This document shows, one piece after another, positions 25,863-38,881 of a stretch of DNA of 64,000 nucleotides. Where the stretch lies: contig PQWQ01000001.1 in the NCBI GenBank assembly GCA_002943765.1, positions 3,383,501-3,447,500 on the forward strand, given 5' to 3'. A program made the translations under genes and the position numbers. The stretch's first letter is position 1, and each line of letters opens with the position of its first letter. Below the pieces are notes generated by a model. The model did no database searches, was not told where the DNA came from, and was given only the letters and a program-made list of their open reading frames with translations. The DNA is from Psoroptes ovis. Its lineage: Eukaryota > Arthropoda > Arachnida > Sarcoptiformes > Psoroptidae.

Positions 25863-26302
25863 TCGGTTCAATTTCAAAATCAAAATGAAAAAAGTTCAAT
25901 AAAGCACATTTATTAGAAATGAACAGTTGCCACTAATCAGTCATTTGATGAACTTGAATTGATTAAGATCGTAATTTGAACTATCAAACAATGAATATCA
26001 TTACAAATCAATATGAAATATGATTTATTTATGATAAGATATTTCATTACTATGATCAAATGATTGAAAATTAAATAGAAAAAATAATTTGCAATCCCAA
26101 ACATTGGATGGCGATGCATATGCGAAATTCAGAAAAAAAAATTCAAATTTAAAATTGATCAAATTCATTAATGACAAACAATTGGAAAATATTTATTTAT
26201 AATTTAGTTTCGATACGAAAATCAAAATAATCAAAGTTTTGAAATAAATAATAAATTAATAAGAAATTTAAAAATAAATAAAGATTTTAACGATATAAAT
26301 TT
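25863..26302. promoter_or_regulatory. Divergent intergenic region between MRI1 and ENPP-like gene
   Basis: The 440 bp between the two start codons must supply promoters for both genes. The sequence is AT-rich without a clear TATA box, initiator or conserved motif that I can name. The last 80 bases before 26303 are nearly pure A/T. Confidence 0.35.
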
Positions 26303-27649
26303 ATGATTAAAAAATCATTTCCATCATCATCATTATTGATTATTTTTATTTTAATAATTAATCTATTGATCAATGGCCTGAATTGTGATTTGAATTATTC
26401 TGATCTTAAATTATTAATAATTTCATTTGATGGTTTTGGTCATCATTATTTACGGCCAGATTTGACACCGAATTTATATCAATTAAGTCGTGCTGGAACA
26501 TCTGGTCATATGTTGTCAACATTTTCAACAAAAACACTGCCAAATCATCATTCAATATCGACTGGTTTATATCAAGATAAACATGGCATCATACATAATC
26601 AAATGTATGATAAAATATTTGATGAACATTTTATTGACAATAATAATGGTATCGATGATAAATGGTGGAATACAGAATCGATTGCTATGCCATTATTTAT
26701 TGCGAATCAATTAAATTATAATCATAAATATGGAAAAAGACAGATTAGTTGCTGTTCACCATGGATCGGTTGTCATGTACCATATCATGGATATCGTACA
26801 TTTTACATGAGAAAATATAATAAATCTTCATCTATTTATGAACAATTCGACTGGACATTAGATAAATTTAAAAATAAAATATTATCAGCAAATTTTTGTT
26901 TGATGTACATACATGAACCAGATATGATTGGACATCGATATGGACCGTATAGTGATGAATATTTGAACAAAATAAAAGAGTTGGATCGATTCATTGGTTA
27001 TGTTGTCAATGAGTGTTTTAAACAAATGAATAATATATCTATCGATTTTATAATATTATCAGACCATGGTTTAGCCGATATTCGTCCATATCGATCAATC
27101 ATAATTGAAAAATTATTTCCCTTATTAAATCAAACAAATTGTAGAATTTATGGATCAAATCCCTTATTCACTGTGCAAGTAAATAAAGGTTATGAAAATC
27201 ATGTGAGAAAAATTTTCGAACCATATCGTTATCATGGAGATAATTATGATTATAATAATGAATTATTTTTGAAAAACCAATTCATAATTTATAGTAAACA
27301 ACAAATACCAAAAAAATATCATTATCATTCAAATGATCGTCGTTTATTTGATTACATAATAATTGCAAATGAAGGTTGGAGTATATACCGGAATGAACAA
27401 GAAAAAAATTGTCAATCGAAAAATACTTATGGACAACATGGTTATGATAATTTTCTAGACATAATGCGTCCATTATTTTTAGCTTATGGTCCATCATTTC
27501 GTAAAAATTATTATCATGATAAAATATTTTCAAACATTGATTTATATCCATTAATCTCAATGATTTTGAATATTAAACCGAATCAATATTATCATCAAGG
27601 TAATTTATTTAATGTTTATGATATGCTATCAAATTTAGTATGGAAATAA
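26303..27649 (+). CDS. Ectonucleotide pyrophosphatase/phosphodiesterase family protein (ENPP4/5-like)
   Basis: An intronless frame of 448 residues. ENPP enzymes hydrolyse nucleotide pyrophosphates or phosphodiesters outside the cell, using two zinc ions. Residues 11-26 form a signal peptide core. The active-site set is complete: D43 in ISFDGFG, the nucleophile T78 in FSTKTLPNHHS, D207 and H211 in HEPDMIGHRYGP, D254-H255 in ILSDHGLAD and H379 in YGQHGYDNF. Several NxS/T glycosylation sites occur. The length and the absence of somatomedin-B and nuclease-like domains fit the short ENPP4/5/6 group. No C-terminal membrane segment or obvious GPI signal is seen, so the product may be secreted. Substrate preference cannot be read from sequence. 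Confidence 0.9.
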   Translation: MIKKSFPSSSLLIIFILIINLLINGLNCDLNYSDLKLLIISFDGFGHHYLRPDLTPNLYQLSRAGTSGHMLSTFSTKTLPNHHSISTGLYQDKHGIIHNQMYDKIFDEHFIDNNNGIDDKWWNTESIAMPLFIANQLNYNHKYGKRQISCCSPWIGCHVPYHGYRTFYMRKYNKSSSIYEQFDWTLDKFKNKILSANFCLMYIHEPDMIGHRYGPYSDEYLNKIKELDRFIGYVVNECFKQMNNISIDFIILSDHGLADIRPYRSIIIEKLFPLLNQTNCRIYGSNPLFTVQVNKGYENHVRKIFEPYRYHGDNYDYNNELFLKNQFIIYSKQQIPKKYHYHSNDRRLFDYIIIANEGWSIYRNEQEKNCQSKNTYGQHGYDNFLDIMRPLFLAYGPSFRKNYYHDKIFSNIDLYPLISMILNIKPNQYYHQGNLFNVYDMLSNLVWK

Positions 27650-28033
27650 ATTTAAATTTACTTTCATTGTCTAATAGAATATCATTAACTTTTTTATTAT
27701 TTTTCTATCGAATCCATTAAATTATCTCTTTTTTATATAATTCATCTTTCTCAAATACATTATCCAATATTCAATTTAAAAGAAAAAAAATCGAAAAAAA
27801 TTTATTTAAAGTTTGAAAAAATTTTAGAGAAACAAAACAAAACGAAACAAAAATTGATTGTATAAAAAAAAATTAGTCGAAAAAAATCAAGAAAAGTGAA
27901 GATTTTTTTATAGAAAAAGATAAATTATCAAATAAAAATTTTATCGTTTTTATGCCATTGAATCGATAGGTTTCTTATCCAAAATTAAATCTCATATTTT
28001 TAATAAATCATTTTTGCATTCATGATTTCTTGA
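27650..28033. other. Convergent 3' untranslated regions
   Basis: This 384-bp stretch lies between the stops of the ENPP-like gene and the RBFOX-like gene. It is A/T homopolymer-rich and presumably holds both 3' untranslated regions. No coding feature was seen. Confidence 0.5.
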
Positions 28034-29727
28034 TTAAAAGTTCCAATTCAAATCGAATTTGCCGTTCACATTTAAATTATTGACTGCATTGATGTTATTG
28101 TTGTTCATATCAACAAAGTTGTTCATAACTGCATTAGTGACATTGTTATTATTGGATGACTCATAAATGTATTGATTCAATTTACGCGATGAACGTGTAG
28201 TAGCATTGTTAACCTGAAAATGAGTCATTTATGAGATCTATTTTGTCATACATTTATAAGCTTAAATTTGTTTCATAGTCAATATTTACCTCAATCTTAC
28301 GACCATCAATTATTTGTCCATTTAAACTATCGCGAGCCATATCAGCACAAGTACCGTTCGCGAATGTCACGAATCCGAATCCCTTTAAATTTTATTGAAA
28401 TTAGTGCTCATCAATAATTTGAATTGTAGTGATTAAAAAAATTATCTTACTTTGGAGCCACGATCATTGAAAATAACTTCAGTATTCAAAATATGTCCAT
28501 ATGGCTATAAAATTAAATGATAGCTAATTAAACAGTATTTACTTGATAATTAGAAATAATTTACTTCAAACAATTGTTTGAGATCACTTTCACGATAACG
28601 AAATGGAATATTACTGACATGAAGACGTTTCGGTTTCAAAGCTTCAAAATTTCTAATTGGTAATGTATTAATTTGAAAATTTTTCATTTTCCAATTCGCA
28701 TCGATTAATGATGTTGTTTGACGATTCAAATTATCTTTCACATCATCACCAGATTGATTCATACTATTATTACGTAAGTAGAATTCAAAATCGCTAGGAT
28801 TAATGAATCGATTATTGTTATTGTAATTTTCATCGCGAAAATACGATTGCTCATCCAATAAATTATAATTATTAATTAATGATTGCTGCTTCAAATTCTC
28901 AATTGATGTATTTGACTGCGGCGAGCTCGAAAAAAATGAAGATACGCCTGAAGATGGAGATGTGCAATTCGGTGATTTGTTAAATGATGATGATGATGAT
29001 GATATATCAAAATGATTGGCACGATTGCTGCTTACTGAACAATCTAATGCATTAGGAATATTTTCTAAATGTTCGTCACCAATTGTCTTGTGATTATTGT
29101 TGCAAAGATCACTAATGGCAAAAATTGATTTTTGATTTTCAAATGAAATATTCCTGTTACAAATGTCATTAATTGCAAATTTTTGAATTTCCATTGAATT
29201 TGCGATATTAACATTTTCATATTGATTATGATTTCCACTGTTATAAAACTTTGCAATTTTATTTGATTTTTGCCCGTAAATGGATTCCTATTGAGTGAAA
29301 AGAGAAAAAAAATGAAAATTTAAATATGAATGATAGTAATAAATTGTACCCGAATTTCTTCTTCTAATTCTTCCCATTCTTCATTCATAATATGGCGAAT
29401 ATTTTCAACAGTATTAGTTTTACGCTTGCCATCATTTGATGGAAAAAATTGGACAAATGATTGTCTACAACCATCTTCATTAATAGGCACGAATATTTTT
29501 CTAATTTGATCACTCGATTTATATGCCCAGAGATATTGAGTACTATATGTATGATGAATAGCTGGACAAAACACATAATTTTGATACAAATAATTGTAAG
29601 CATCATTTTTTGTTTCATTATGCCATAATGATGACATTAATTGATTAGAATTAGATGCTTCATTAAAAAAGAATTTTTCATATCTTTGAGCAAAAGGCAT
29701 AGGTGATTGATTTGATATTGAACACAT
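28034..29727 (-). CDS. RBFOX-like RNA-binding protein (single RRM)
   Basis: Five exons (minus): 29350-29727, 28565-29287, 28451-28504, 28290-28382, 28034-28213; phases all agree (all phase 0) and give about 475 residues. RBFOX proteins bind (U)GCAUG and regulate alternative splicing. The RRM (about residues 345-430) is encoded across four exons: KPKRLHVSNIPFRYRESDL, then PYGHILNTEVIFNDRGSK, then GFGFVTFANGTCADMARDSL and GRKIE joined to VNNATTR. The RBFOX-defining HVSNIPFR, RGSKGFGFVTF and EVNNAT blocks are intact, including the RNA-stacking Phe residues. Outside the RRM the protein is Asn/Ser-rich and unlike vertebrate or fly homologues, and the C-terminus is short. The start is the ATG at 29727 (MCSISNQ); the first donor, GTACAA, is weak, so the 5' exon is the least certain part. 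Confidence 0.85.
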
Positions 29728-32700
29728 TTTTAAATTTGAAAAAAAATTTAATAAAAAAATGATTAAATACTGAAACAATTCTGTATTACTAAATGATAAT
29801 GAAAAAGAAATTTATTTGATTCAATTTTTTTTTAAATTAATAAGAATCAAGAGCTTGTTGCGCATTCAAACAAAAGATTTTGAATGAAACAAAGAAACAA
29901 AAAAAAATGATCTAAATAACTACTATCACCATATCTAGCGGTAAATGAATGTAATTTCGATAATTGCAATAAATTTATATCATGAATTTTGTTGTTCAAT
30001 AATTGCGCGCAATTTTTTTCATTCAATTTCTATCCGCGCATACATCGAACAAGCGTATTATGGAGGGTGAAAAAATAAGATGGAAGAGAGCGTTTAAGTA
30101 AGTTTCACCAAAAAAAAAGAAGAAAAAAAAATTCGAATTTTTTTTTTGTTTTAATTCGCGGTGACAGCACACGCATACAGTCGCAAATAGATTCGATTGG
30201 ACAACAAGTTGCAATGATTATGAATTCGAATTTTCGAATTTTTTTTTTTTTGGCTAAATCGAAAGAAAATAGAGACGAAAAGAAGCCTTAAGCGCCTCCA
30301 CTGCCCAAAATCGAACGATTTTTTGTTTTTCGCCTTTTTTTTCAATTCCCGGGAATTTTTTTCCTTGTTTTTCCATTTTTTCTTGTTTGAAAATTGTTGC
30401 ATTTTGTTTTGTTATCTGTTTGCTGTGTGAACTACTTGTCGTTGATTGGTTTTTACAATTTTTTTTATTTGTCAATGATTACAGCCAATGATTATCAAAG
30501 GCATCATAATTTTTTCCTAGATCCAAATGATCAGATGGTCAGCGTTTGGAGTTGGGGAGGGAGGAATGTCCAACATAGCATTAGCGGCAGAGTTGAATGA
30601 CGAAACGATTTGATGATCTGATTCAATAATTGATCTGGATTAAATTATCATCATTATTGATGGCGATGATGAAATCAATGTTACCAATTGTTTTTGTTGT
30701 TTCAATTTAGGTTATTTTCGATTTTGACTGAAAGATTATCGCGCATGATTTTTACAATTTTGTTAATTAAATTTTTCTTATTTTTCTAGATTTTATAAGG
30801 TTTTTTATCAGTTTATGACATAATAATTCAATAATGATGAATTTTTTTGTTGTTTTTTGATTGTTATTAAATTCATTTTAGGTATGATTTATTAGATTAC
30901 AATAGAATGAAATGTTTTTTTTCGCTTGAACATCTTAGAAATGGCTTTATTTTCATATTTTCTAGGAATTTTCGAATGTCAATTATCGATGGCTTCATTC
31001 TGAAATGAATTCCATATTGTGAAATACATGAATTACCACACGAATTCATATTGACTATGAATCAAACTACCACAATAAATTCAATACAATGAATTTTTAA
31101 TATAAATTAATAATTTTTCCAAATTTTACGAATGTCGAACAAAGAAAAAAAGTCAAATAAATCCAGTTGAAATTCTAAAAATTTTATTCTTTACGTATAG
31201 TCAAGCAAGAAAAAATAGCAATTATATGTATTCACCGCGATTCATTATAATAATAAATTGAAGAATGTTTTGCTAGACTTTTTTTCTTGGCCCAAGAATA
31301 TTAGAATTTTCATTTTTTTTTAATATTGAAGAAATACAAGAAATTATGAAAAAATCAAATGAATCATTAATTATTATGTTTTGACAAATTGGAAGAAAAT
31401 GGTGAATAGTGAAAATCAAGTACATCATCATTATTATTCTACTAAATAATGATTGTGACATTTTTATTTTTTTTTTTCAAACATAAATTAATAACGAACG
31501 AATATATTGCCACTTTGTGTGTTTCCAATTATGAAATTTATTTTATTTTATATTTAATTTCAAATCAAAAAAATTGGAAAATCATTTGTCAAGAATTTTT
31601 TTTTCATTTTATTTTCAAACATTTTTCTAGGTAAAATATGGGCATAAACGGGAACGTCATATCTGTCAAATGTCAAACAATTTTTTAATGATATTAACAA
31701 CCAGAACAAAATTGTCATAATCTGATGGAAAAGTAAGTTATAAAATATGGAGAAAGAAAAATGAAAAATAAAGAGTATGAAAAATTTTGAAACTTGATAA
31801 TTATTGTAAATTATAATATTGTAACTTTTATTTCTAATTTTGACAGATTTTTTTATCTTTCAAATTACGAAAATAGACATGGATGCAATTAAAGAAAAAA
31901 AATGAAGATGAAAACACGAATAAATAAATAAATAAATATGAAACGTCAATTTAATTTGAAATTAATCACATTTATGGTAAACAAATTAAACAAATAATAA
32001 GCGGAATGAACAATTTTCCCATAACAATAATGAATAATTTGATAAAATTAGTCTGATGTGTTATCAATTTGTTTTTTATTGTTACTCAACGCGAATCAAA
32101 TTTGAAAATGAGCAAAATTAAAATTAAAAAGTATTAGAAAAATCAATTGAATGAATGATGAATGGAAAATTTATTGATTTTTTTATTTTCTAAAATTTTT
32201 CTTTTCAGATTCAAAGTTTATTTCATTTTTCGGTTGATTGATTTTCAAATATGTCGCATTGTATATGTCAACGAATTTCAATAAAAAGGAAAAAATCTAA
32301 TCGGTCAAAATAACAACTGCAAGAGCAAATAAATGATACTAATAATAATAATAATAATTTAAAATCGATCAAAATTTCAAACATAGTCAAGTGAATAATT
32401 GATATACATTGATCAATTTTGAATAATATTGAAGAATCGAGCAAAATTTGTCTGAAATAATCTATATTTTACTCTCTGGGCATTGAAAACTATGTATAAT
32501 TATTTTTATTTTGAAAGAAAATGTCACCATTCTGCAAGTTCGTTAGTCTGTATTTATTTATCTAGTTATTTATCGTTGACAAGCGAGAAAAAATTGAAAA
32601 TTCATACTGAAAATTCCATGTTTTTAATCTAATTTCAGTGTGTCAATAAAACCAAACAAACCAAAAATAACGAAAACAACAATAAGAAATGTATGTTTTC

Positions 32701-33420
32701 ATCCATTCATCAGACACATACATGACCAAGTATGACAGAAATTATTATCATCATCAATTGTGATCATGATCATCATCTGTGGTTTGTTTTATATGATTAA
32801 AGTAATAATAAGAAATGAACATTGACCAAGAAAACAAACAGCAAGCAATGACAACGACGACAACAATGTCAAATACAAGAAACTTATTGCCATTATCATA
32901 GTTGTTATCATAATCAAAAGTGATTTGATGGCATGAAGACCAAAAACAAAGTGGAAGAAAAAAAATTCATTTGCCAAATGAGAATAATAATAATAACTCA
33001 TGTTAAAACTAGAAAACAAAATGGACCAAAAACAATGTGGTCCATAAATTTCAAGCCGAAATTGGTAAAAATATCATTTATTTATATTAAAATGAATATA
33101 TTTTATCATCAAAAAACAACGGCCTATGATGATGATGACGACGATGGGTGATCACATTATTTATTTATCAGAGAAAAAAAGTATCATGATAATGATAAAA
33201 ATTTGATGTTCATTCATCAATAATATTGTCAAAAAATGATCGAGAAAACACTGGAAAAAAACAACGACAAAAGATAATCAACAGATACTTTACTGCAATG
33301 AATGAAGTTTCATGTAAGTAACAAAAAACTATTTTCGTAAAAATTCAATTCGTGTATTTATCAGGAAAAAAGATGAAGAATGATTCTATGATTTATTTAC
33401 ATTTGTTTATTTTCATAATA

Positions 33421-33481
33421 CATTTTCTCGGGCAAAAAATGTACTTTATTTCTTTGAGGATATTTTTTGCATGAGAAAATA
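33421..33481. other. Imperfect hairpin, 20-bp stem
   Basis: ATTTTCTCGGGCAAAAAATG (33422-33441) pairs with TATTTTTTGCATGAGAAAAT (33461-33480) at 17 of 20 positions around a 19-base loop. A further copy of the arm core (TCATGCAAAA, 33491-33500) follows. It could be a small structured RNA or simply A/T-driven self-complementarity. Confidence 0.3.
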
Positions 33482-36400
33482 TATGTTTTTTCATGCAAAA
33501 TTAGTTGCCATATTCTGTTTTGAATGAATCACTCAATGAATAAAAATAATAAATAAAAAATTATAATTACATTCATGTATCAAGGAGAGCATAAAGTCAT
33601 ACATAAATTCCAGAAAATCATCAACATCATCATATTCTTTTAATATTAATCTATTCGTATGCATATGTACGTAGGTATGTTTTTGTATGTATAATTTATA
33701 TCTTTGTAATGAATATTTTTTTTTGTTTTTCCTTTTTATTAACATCAAGTTTGTTTATTTTTATTTATTTATCGATTCATTGGACCAAAAAAATGAATAT
33801 GAGCAAATGTGAAGCACGAAAAAAAAACAAATATTAATTTGTACTAAGCAAAAAAAGAAAAAATGAAAAATCAATGATAAACTGTGTATCAACATCATCA
33901 TGATCATCATCATCATTATTTTAATGAATGTTTACATTGACATTTTCAAAAAATTCATTCATCTGATGAATGATGATGACGATTCAATTTTTCTGTATTT
34001 GTTTCTTTTCTGATGATTGAATTACTGTATTCAATTACACAATTCATTCAATATTCAAATGTCTGATTTGATTATCATTATTATTATTATATGAAATGGA
34101 ATAAAAGGAAGGATATATGCAATATTTGAAATTGTGAAATTCATTTTATAAATATTCTTTTTTTATTTAAATTTTCAAATGTTTGATTTGACTTTTGAAA
34201 GAAAGAGGTTCTTCTTTTTGCTTTTTGTTTCAATAATTCAAATCAATATTGACATATCACTTTTTCCGATATAAATTCTTGAAATAAAAAAAATACTTTG
34301 GGCCATTGAATCCTTTATTCTTATGTATGTTATGAATAACAAAATTCAACGATGCTGTCGAGGATATATGTGTATCAGAATTATAATGATTCATGATTAA
34401 CTGGAATTCATAGCTGCAATTTGCTTTGAATATTTTTGGCATTTCATTAATTGCAGAAATATCTTTTTTTTTTTTTGCATACAATTCTTAGGGCCAGAAT
34501 AATTTTCTCTGACATTCATTTTTCAAATTCACTAAGAAATTCCAAGAATTTCATTTTCTTAATTCATATCTTAATTTTGATTATTATCAATGAAAGACGA
34601 ATGCAAGAAACGCTGAAAGAAATTCAACTTTTTTCCTATATTCTTCTGGCAAAAACAAAATTCTAAAGTAAACATTATTCATTGTTAAACAATGTTTTGT
34701 TCATTTTTGGCCAACGAAAATGAAGGAAAAAATGAAAATGAAACAATTATTAAACATGAAACATATGGTATGTGCAATCCTTTGATTACTAATTGAAATT
34801 TAAATAAGAAAAAAAAATGAAAAAAACTTTTAAATAATTTAAAATTTAATACAAATAAAATGAATGAATGCATTGCATGCAATGTCTTGCAGCATATGAA
34901 TTGAATTGAATTTAATTGAATCAAATGTTCATCAGTAAATAGATCATCAGCGAAATTGAAAACAGAGCAAAACAAGATGTTCCAGGCCCTATTATTACAA
35001 CTATGATATCAGGTTCATTTGTCCTATTTTTTGCCATAAAATTGCCCATTGCCAATATTGGCTTGAATGAATATAACCCTGTGTATTGAATTACAAATGA
35101 AAAAATCCAGGAAATGTAAAAAATAAAAAGATGAAAATGGAGCAAGATATTCAATTGTGCATAATAATAATATGAATGATAATAAAATTAAATAATTTCG
35201 ATCGAAATTCTTATTTGATTGAATTGAATTTGAAGAAATTTGATTGTAATATAAGAACGGACAAAGATACTCACGAATCAGACATATAGATTGAATTGAA
35301 TCAATCGAAAATTGAATTGAAATTTTCGAATAATAAAAAAATTGAAAAATTCAAGAATCGGTCTCCATCCATTACAAGTATCAATATTTTATACATCAAT
35401 TTTGATATAATTTATTCATTGTTTGATATGACATTTAAAATTGAATTTTATGTATGTTTTTTACAATGAAATTATAATAAAATTTATTTTTTATCGCAGA
35501 CAAATTGATACACGAATTGTTAAAGTGAATTGATTCACAAATCAAAAATGAATGATTCAAGCTTCATTTCTGTATTTTGATTTTAATTCAGAAAATATCA
35601 TTGATTTATCATTTTTTATTATCATCAAATCAATGAATTGATGATATATTCAAGTTAAAAATGTAGTTAAATGTTCTGACACACTGAATGTTCTTTGAAT
35701 GTCACGTATGTGCGATTTTTTTTTATCATCACTATTCTTCATTTGATTAAATCATAGTTTACCAAAGAGATTTTTGTCGGTTTTTATTTTTGATTTCGAT
35801 TCTGATTTTCATCATTATCAGTATTTTATTAATAATGTCGATGGTTTATTTGAATGGTTTATTAGTTTTGCTTTTTTACTAGTCAAAATTTGGCCAAGTT
35901 TTTCTCGGGTCAAATTTTTCTATTTTTATTTTATATTGGCGCACACAACACAGCTCTTCTTTGTTAATCAATTCTTATTAAATATTTTTGATTTGTTGTT
36001 TGTTTGTTTTAATTTATTTATTATGGCTTGATAATTTAAAATACATTTCTATTTCTGGATCAAAACTTTAAACCCTGTAATAAATAAAAAGAAATAAATA
36101 TGCCAAAAAATGGGGAAAAATGCAGAAAAAATGTATATCGATTTAAAGCAGTGAAGCCAATATTTAGCTTCAAGGAGAAATAAAAAGAAGAGAATATGAG
36201 ATTTGATTTGATTATAATATTTTCAAGTTTCAATTTTATTATTGAAAAAATTATTTTTATCAAATTTTTTTCCGGAATCATAGAAACATGAAATGAATAT
36301 TTCAAAAAAAATATCAGATCAACAATATTGATTTGATTAGAGTGAATTTGATCTAATTTAATTCGATATGATTAGCATATTTAATTTTTGTTCAAATGAA

Positions 36401-38881
36401 AACATAAATTTCCATAATTATTAGGTCTTCTTTTTTATTGTTGTTTTTGGCTCTCTTTGAATCGCTTTGAACCAGTCGACAAGCCGATGGCTTCGCAGCT
36501 CGAAACAATGCTGCTTCTGCCCAAATTTTACTTAGATTTTGTTGATTGATTCATGATTTATCAAAGCTACAGCGGCAGTTTTAGAGTTGAAAGCTAAAGG
36601 TCAATTCTGGAAACATGAAAAATGGATTAAAATATTTCCAAGCATAATTTTGGCTTTTTTAGCATCTTTTTTTTGATTTTTGTCATTTTCAATCATTCTA
36701 TCATTCATCTCATTTATTTTTTCCCAAAATTATGAAAATGTTTACATTTGTCATCATCATTATGATTGATGTTTGTTTGTTTGTCATTATTATTATCATT
36801 GTATGATTAAATCTGTTATTTATTTTTATTTCACTTCACTCTTGATCATTTGTATTAAATTTAAATATTGTATGATCGTTTTGTATCGACTTTATCGAAT
36901 ATATCACTGGTCCTAACCATTTAAATGAATGTTTGTTCAATGAACAAACAAATAAACAAATGAGACATTCAACTCTTGTCACATAGGTGGAAATCCAACA
37001 AAAACAAATCAATCAAAAGCTTTGGGTATCAAAACAAAACGAATTGTCGGCTGGTGAAATGCAGAGTAATGATGAGAGAAATATAAATGATGTTTACTTA
37101 CTTATATTGACTTTATCGACATTGTCAATATAAATAATCAAATGTTTTTGTTTGTTTGTTTACCTATAATATATTAAATTGAATTGAATTTTTTCATTAT
37201 TATTTTGAATTGATCAAAATTAAAGTGCAAAGGTTTCGATGCTTTTTTTTTGTTCTGTTTTTGCTCGATTTTAATCATTTCTGCCAAAGTTTTCAATTTA
37301 ATCTTGTAATTGATTAATCTGATTATCTATGGTGGTATTATCTGCGAGTCTGAAGATGAATGAGAATGAATTTGATCGACTTATCATAAGAAGTAGGAAG
37401 AGCGAAATGGTTCGTAAAAAAAATATTTCAATTTTAATGTAAAATTTTTCAATTTATGATATGAAAAATATTAAATCGTACAAAGATCATACAACTTCAT
37501 TGGTGCACAACTGTGAGTAATTGGTGCATTGAAATTTTCATTGAAATATTTTATGTTTTTATCTTTTTATCAATAAATCGAGTGAATTCAAAGTAAATAA
37601 AGATTATTTTTATGTTTCGTTTCGTTTGTTTATTCATTTTTAGTTCATTTGTTTGTTTGTTCACAACCTGTCGACACATATTCTTGTGCGGGTGTTTCTG
37701 TGTGTTTACGTAAAATAGTGACAAAAACAATTGATTTTCATTCAATAAGAAAATGAATGTCAAAAAAAATGTTTTTTTTCTTCAAAACGAAAATTGATCG
37801 AAACAATTTCATTTATTTAAAAATTTGTGAATGGAAAATTCTATTATTTTTCCATAATTTGAATATTTGAAATTTCGTTATTTGCTATTGGATAAGTCGA
37901 AATTTCGGTTGAATAAAATAAAATTTGAATGAAATTTTTTGACATTTATTGTTGTTCAACATGTTTTAAAATGTGCATTCTGGTTGTATACTCACATTAA
38001 ACATCACATCATCGGCCATCATCACCGACTACCGTGCATACGAAATGCAAACATCGAGATAATTCAAAAATCAAACAAACAAACGATTATTCGTTTATCT
38101 ATGCACTATTTATTCATGCCATTATTCGGCCAATTCGGTTTGTCCGTGAATCTGTGCTTGACTTAGACCAGGATTTTTCACTGAATCGGGCCTATAATTT
38201 CAATATCGAAAAATTATGCGAACTCGGCCCCGAACTTATTGATAAATTTGATTTCCAAATCAATTTTGCATTCTTTTGTTTCTCTAATATTATCATTAAC
38301 GTTCCTTAGAGGCACACACACAATGGCAGATCGATTCAAATTCAATTTTTAAGCTTATTTTATTTTTCATTTTTTTTTTTTTTTTTGTTTCTTAATTTCC
38401 GTATTGCAAATAATTATCTCAATGAAATCATTATTATTTTTTTGTGTTTGTTTTTATTCTTTTCTCTCATCCTTTGAATTACTTTTTATAATAATTTACC
38501 GGAGATAATAACAATCGATTGAAGTCAAATAAAAAAATGAATAAAACTAATAAAATTCACTCATACAAACTCGCATAATAAATACATTTGATTGAAATGA
38601 TTTCAATCATTCAAAAGAGAATATTGAATTTATATCTGTCATTTTTTATTGTTATCATCATTATAATTATCATTTTTTCAAATACAAAAAATTAATAAAT
38701 TCAATATGTGTATGTCAAGAGATTAATTTCATTGATGTTTTTCTTTATTTATTTTTGATATTTATTTCCTTCAAATTTCAAATGAAGATTATTCAATGTT
38801 TTTTAAGGATTTTTAATAATAAAACCATTTAATTAGTAATAATAATAATGATCATAATGATTATGATCATAATATTCTTAC

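Noticed and set aside
25863..25883. MRI1 start upstream of 25862
   Set aside because: The upstream codons contain only TTG, not ATG; the family aligns from the ATG at 25862.
29728..29778. RBFOX-like start with a hydrophobic leader (FQYLIIFLLNFF)
   Set aside because: That extension starts at TTG, and its first bases (TTTCAG) look like non-coding or acceptor sequence; the first ATG is at 29727.
30023..30475. Three overlapping minus-strand frames near 30.0-30.5 kb
   Set aside because: Lys/Phe-rich translations of A- and T-runs, probably in the promoter area upstream of the RBFOX-like gene; no domain or splice support.
36445..36520. tRNA-like GGTTCAAAGC on the minus strand
   Set aside because: The B-box-like string is not followed by a matching acceptor stem, and no A-box or anticodon arm can be placed.
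38820..38880. Palindrome of ATGATCATAAT type
   Set aside because: Made of simple ATG/ATC repeats; self-complementarity is expected from composition.
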